Shown piece by piece: positions 62,471 through 64,000 of a stretch of 64,000 nucleotides of DNA. Under the pieces are notes generated by a model. It saw nothing but the letters and a program-made list of their open reading frames with translations. It made no database searches and was not told the origin of the DNA. How positions within the stretch are numbered: position 1 is the stretch's first letter; each line of letters opens with the position of its first letter. Location: assembly GCA_944470555.2 (NCBI GenBank), contig OX104134.1, positions 100,310,701-100,374,700 on the forward strand. The letters are read 5' to 3'. Source of the stretch: Heterobilharzia americana. Its lineage: Eukaryota; Platyhelminthes; Trematoda; Strigeidida; Schistosomatidae. A program made the position numbers and the translations under genes.

Positions 62471-63050
62471 AAGAGAATTTGCAAAATGCAATGGTGCATT
62501 TTTTCTCGTTTGCTTTGTTTTCTCCTTGCTCGCTTCCTCTTTTTTCTTTTAAAAAAAGTAATGATTTTTATGAGAACAACCATTACTCAATAATTTTATG
62601 ATTTTTACTAGGAAAATTGCTTTGCTTTTTGCGTATACTGCTTATATACATATCTATCTATATATCTGCTTGTTTGGACAGATATAATGCTGATGATGTA
62701 TAAACTCTATGGATGGTATTCATTTAAACCCACTCGCCCGCGCAAATGCTCATCTGTGTGTGTGAATTTATCCTGAATGAGTGAGTAAATTTCACTCACA
62801 TTATTCCACTGTAATCGCCTTTGTTCCGCACCAGTAATTATTGATCTATTATGAGTTGAAAAGAAAAGCGGAGAAGTTGATTTCCTGCCTTCTTACCCAT
62901 ACCATCCCCGCCTTTGTATAGTTTCTTAAATTATTATTTATTGTTTTCAAGATCTGAAGAATTCGCAATTGTGAATGATAGACATAAATTGTAATTTGTA
63001 CAAGAGAAATGATAAATAAAGATAATTTCTTCCCTTTTCCCTCCCGTTTC
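62471..63050 (+). other. 3' UTR of the RasGAP gene
   Basis: AT- and T-rich, non-coding. An AATAAA signal is at 63015-63020, followed by T-rich sequence (tttcttcccttttccctccc). The RTE LINE begins right after. The last exon plus 3' UTR would be about 1.0 kb. Confidence 0.65.
63015..63020 (+). promoter_or_regulatory. polyadenylation signal AATAAA
   Basis: Canonical hexamer 545 nt after the stop codon, with a pyrimidine-rich stretch downstream. The best candidate end of the RasGAP transcript. Confidence 0.6.
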
Positions 63051-63055
63051 TCCCG

Positions 63056-64000
63056 TTCATGGTGATTAGAGTTTGTTGGTGGTGGTGCGGTATCTTCATC
63101 ACTTCTGTCTTCTCTATATTCACCTGAAGTCCCGTCTTCGCTGCCTGCCTCGCCTCTTCTGCCAACTTGTTAGTTTTCGCCTGTAGATCTTCAAGTTTGT
63201 GTGACACTAGACACAAGTCATCGGCGAAATCCAGATCTTCTAGGATCTTTTCCGCAGTCCAGCGTATCCCCCTCTTCTCGCTCCTCACTGTTTGTTGCAT
63301 AATCCAGTCCACCACAATCAGGAATATCATGGGGGATAGTAGGCAACCTTGTTTCACTCCTGTCTTCACTTCAAAAGCATCACTGAGTTTCCCATTGTGA
63401 ATTACTTGACTGGCATGTGGCATCTTCATATAGTTGTTGAATGAGGTTGATAAAGGTTTGCGGTATTCCGTAGTGTTGGAGCAGTTGCCAGATTACTTCT
63501 CGGTCGACGCTGTCAAAGGCCTTCTCAAAGTCGATGAAGTTGAGGTGTAGAGTTGACTGCCATTCTATACTGTTCTATGATGATGCGTAGTGTAGCGTTG
63601 CAATTTGGTTGGCACATGATTTGTACTTCCTGAAGGCAGCCAGCCTGTTCTGATCGTAGTTTTGAATCCAGTGCATCCTTTAGCCTCCCCAGGATGATGC
63701 GGCTTAATATTTTGCTTGCTCTGGGTGTACAGGAGAGTGATTCCACGCCAGTTCTTGCAAACACTGAGGTCTCCTCTCTTCCGCAGTTTGACAAGGTAAC
63801 CCTTCTTCCAATCGACAGGCAGGTACCTTCTCTTCCTTCCACACCTTTTGCAATAGTGGTGTGAGCATGTCCGCTGTTGTCTCTGCATCTGTTCTCAGTG
63901 CTTCTGGTGGGATTCCATCTGGTCCTGCTGCTTTCCCATATTTCAGTAGCTTTATGGCGTTCAGGACTTCGACTTCCTTTGGAGGATTTATGTTCACTTG
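63056..64000 (-). mobile_element. RTE-like LINE, RT domain, running off the window
   Basis: Minus strand, from the window edge: LNAIKLLKYGKAAGPDGIPP (RT motif), LPVDWKKGYLVKLRKRGDLS and CKNWRGITLL, SKILSRIILGRLKDALDSK, ATLRIIIEQ, LSDAFEVKTGVKQGCLLSP, then LDFADDLCLVSHKLEDLQAK with the catalytic FADD box and LQVNIEKTEVMKIP. 3'-truncated at about 63056 near the poly(A) signal of the RasGAP gene. Two or three frame breaks. The 63100-63755 part is nearly identical to 42940-43590. Confidence 0.92.

Overview
The window looks like blood-fluke DNA (genus Schistosoma or a close relative). It is AT-rich eukaryotic sequence with one long intron-rich gene. The introns are packed with tRNA-headed SINEs carrying hammerhead-ribozyme motifs (the SM-alpha type known from schistosomes), RTE-like and CR1-like non-LTR retrotransposon fragments, and Penelope-like element (PLE) remnants. 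No bacterial-style genes, operons or CRISPR arrays are present.

The one recognisable host gene is on the + strand and fills the window. It encodes a Ras GTPase-activating protein of the SynGAP/DAB2IP/RASAL2 group. From the C2 domain (22484) to the stop codon (62468-62470), exons with matching splice phases encode about 1,590 residues: C2 (22484-24710, continuing 27870-28239 and into 33028), RasGAP catalytic domain (33028-45288, with the arginine finger at 39011-39013 and the FLRYICPAI motif near 41491), a long Ser/Asn/His-rich tail (51084-55699), a coiled coil (59500-59735), an Asp-rich stretch (59777-60091) and the terminal exon (62003-62470). Upstream, 1611-1701 and 2358-2716 fit as N-terminal exons. 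The exon or exons giving the PH domain and correct phase between 2716 and 22484 are not securely found; part may lie in the 500-N gap (13017-13516), and short candidates are at 2840-2861 and 13729-13765.

The reading frame breaks three times inside otherwise good coding sequence (28028, 59736, 62198). All three shift in the same direction. Each can be read either as a very short intron (32, 41 or 26 nt) or as a single missing base.

Region by region: 1-2357 5' part; 2358-2716 Asn/Ser-rich exon; 2717-22483 a 20-kb intron complex with SINEs, a PLE, LINE fragments, the assembly gap and the left arm of a 915-bp inverted repeat; 22484-24710 C2 exons, the first lying in the loop of that inverted repeat; 24711-33027 C2 remainder, LINE and PLE pieces; 33028-45288 GAP exons, with an RTE LINE at 42245-43610; 45289-62470 tail exons with LINE and SINE insertions and microsatellites; 62471-63050 3' UTR; 63056-64000 a second RTE LINE, minus strand, running off the window.

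The most interesting non-gene signals are the hammerhead motifs in at least two distinct tRNA-headed SINE families, several in sense orientation inside the RasGAP pre-mRNA, and the near-perfect inverted repeat surrounding a single C2 exon.
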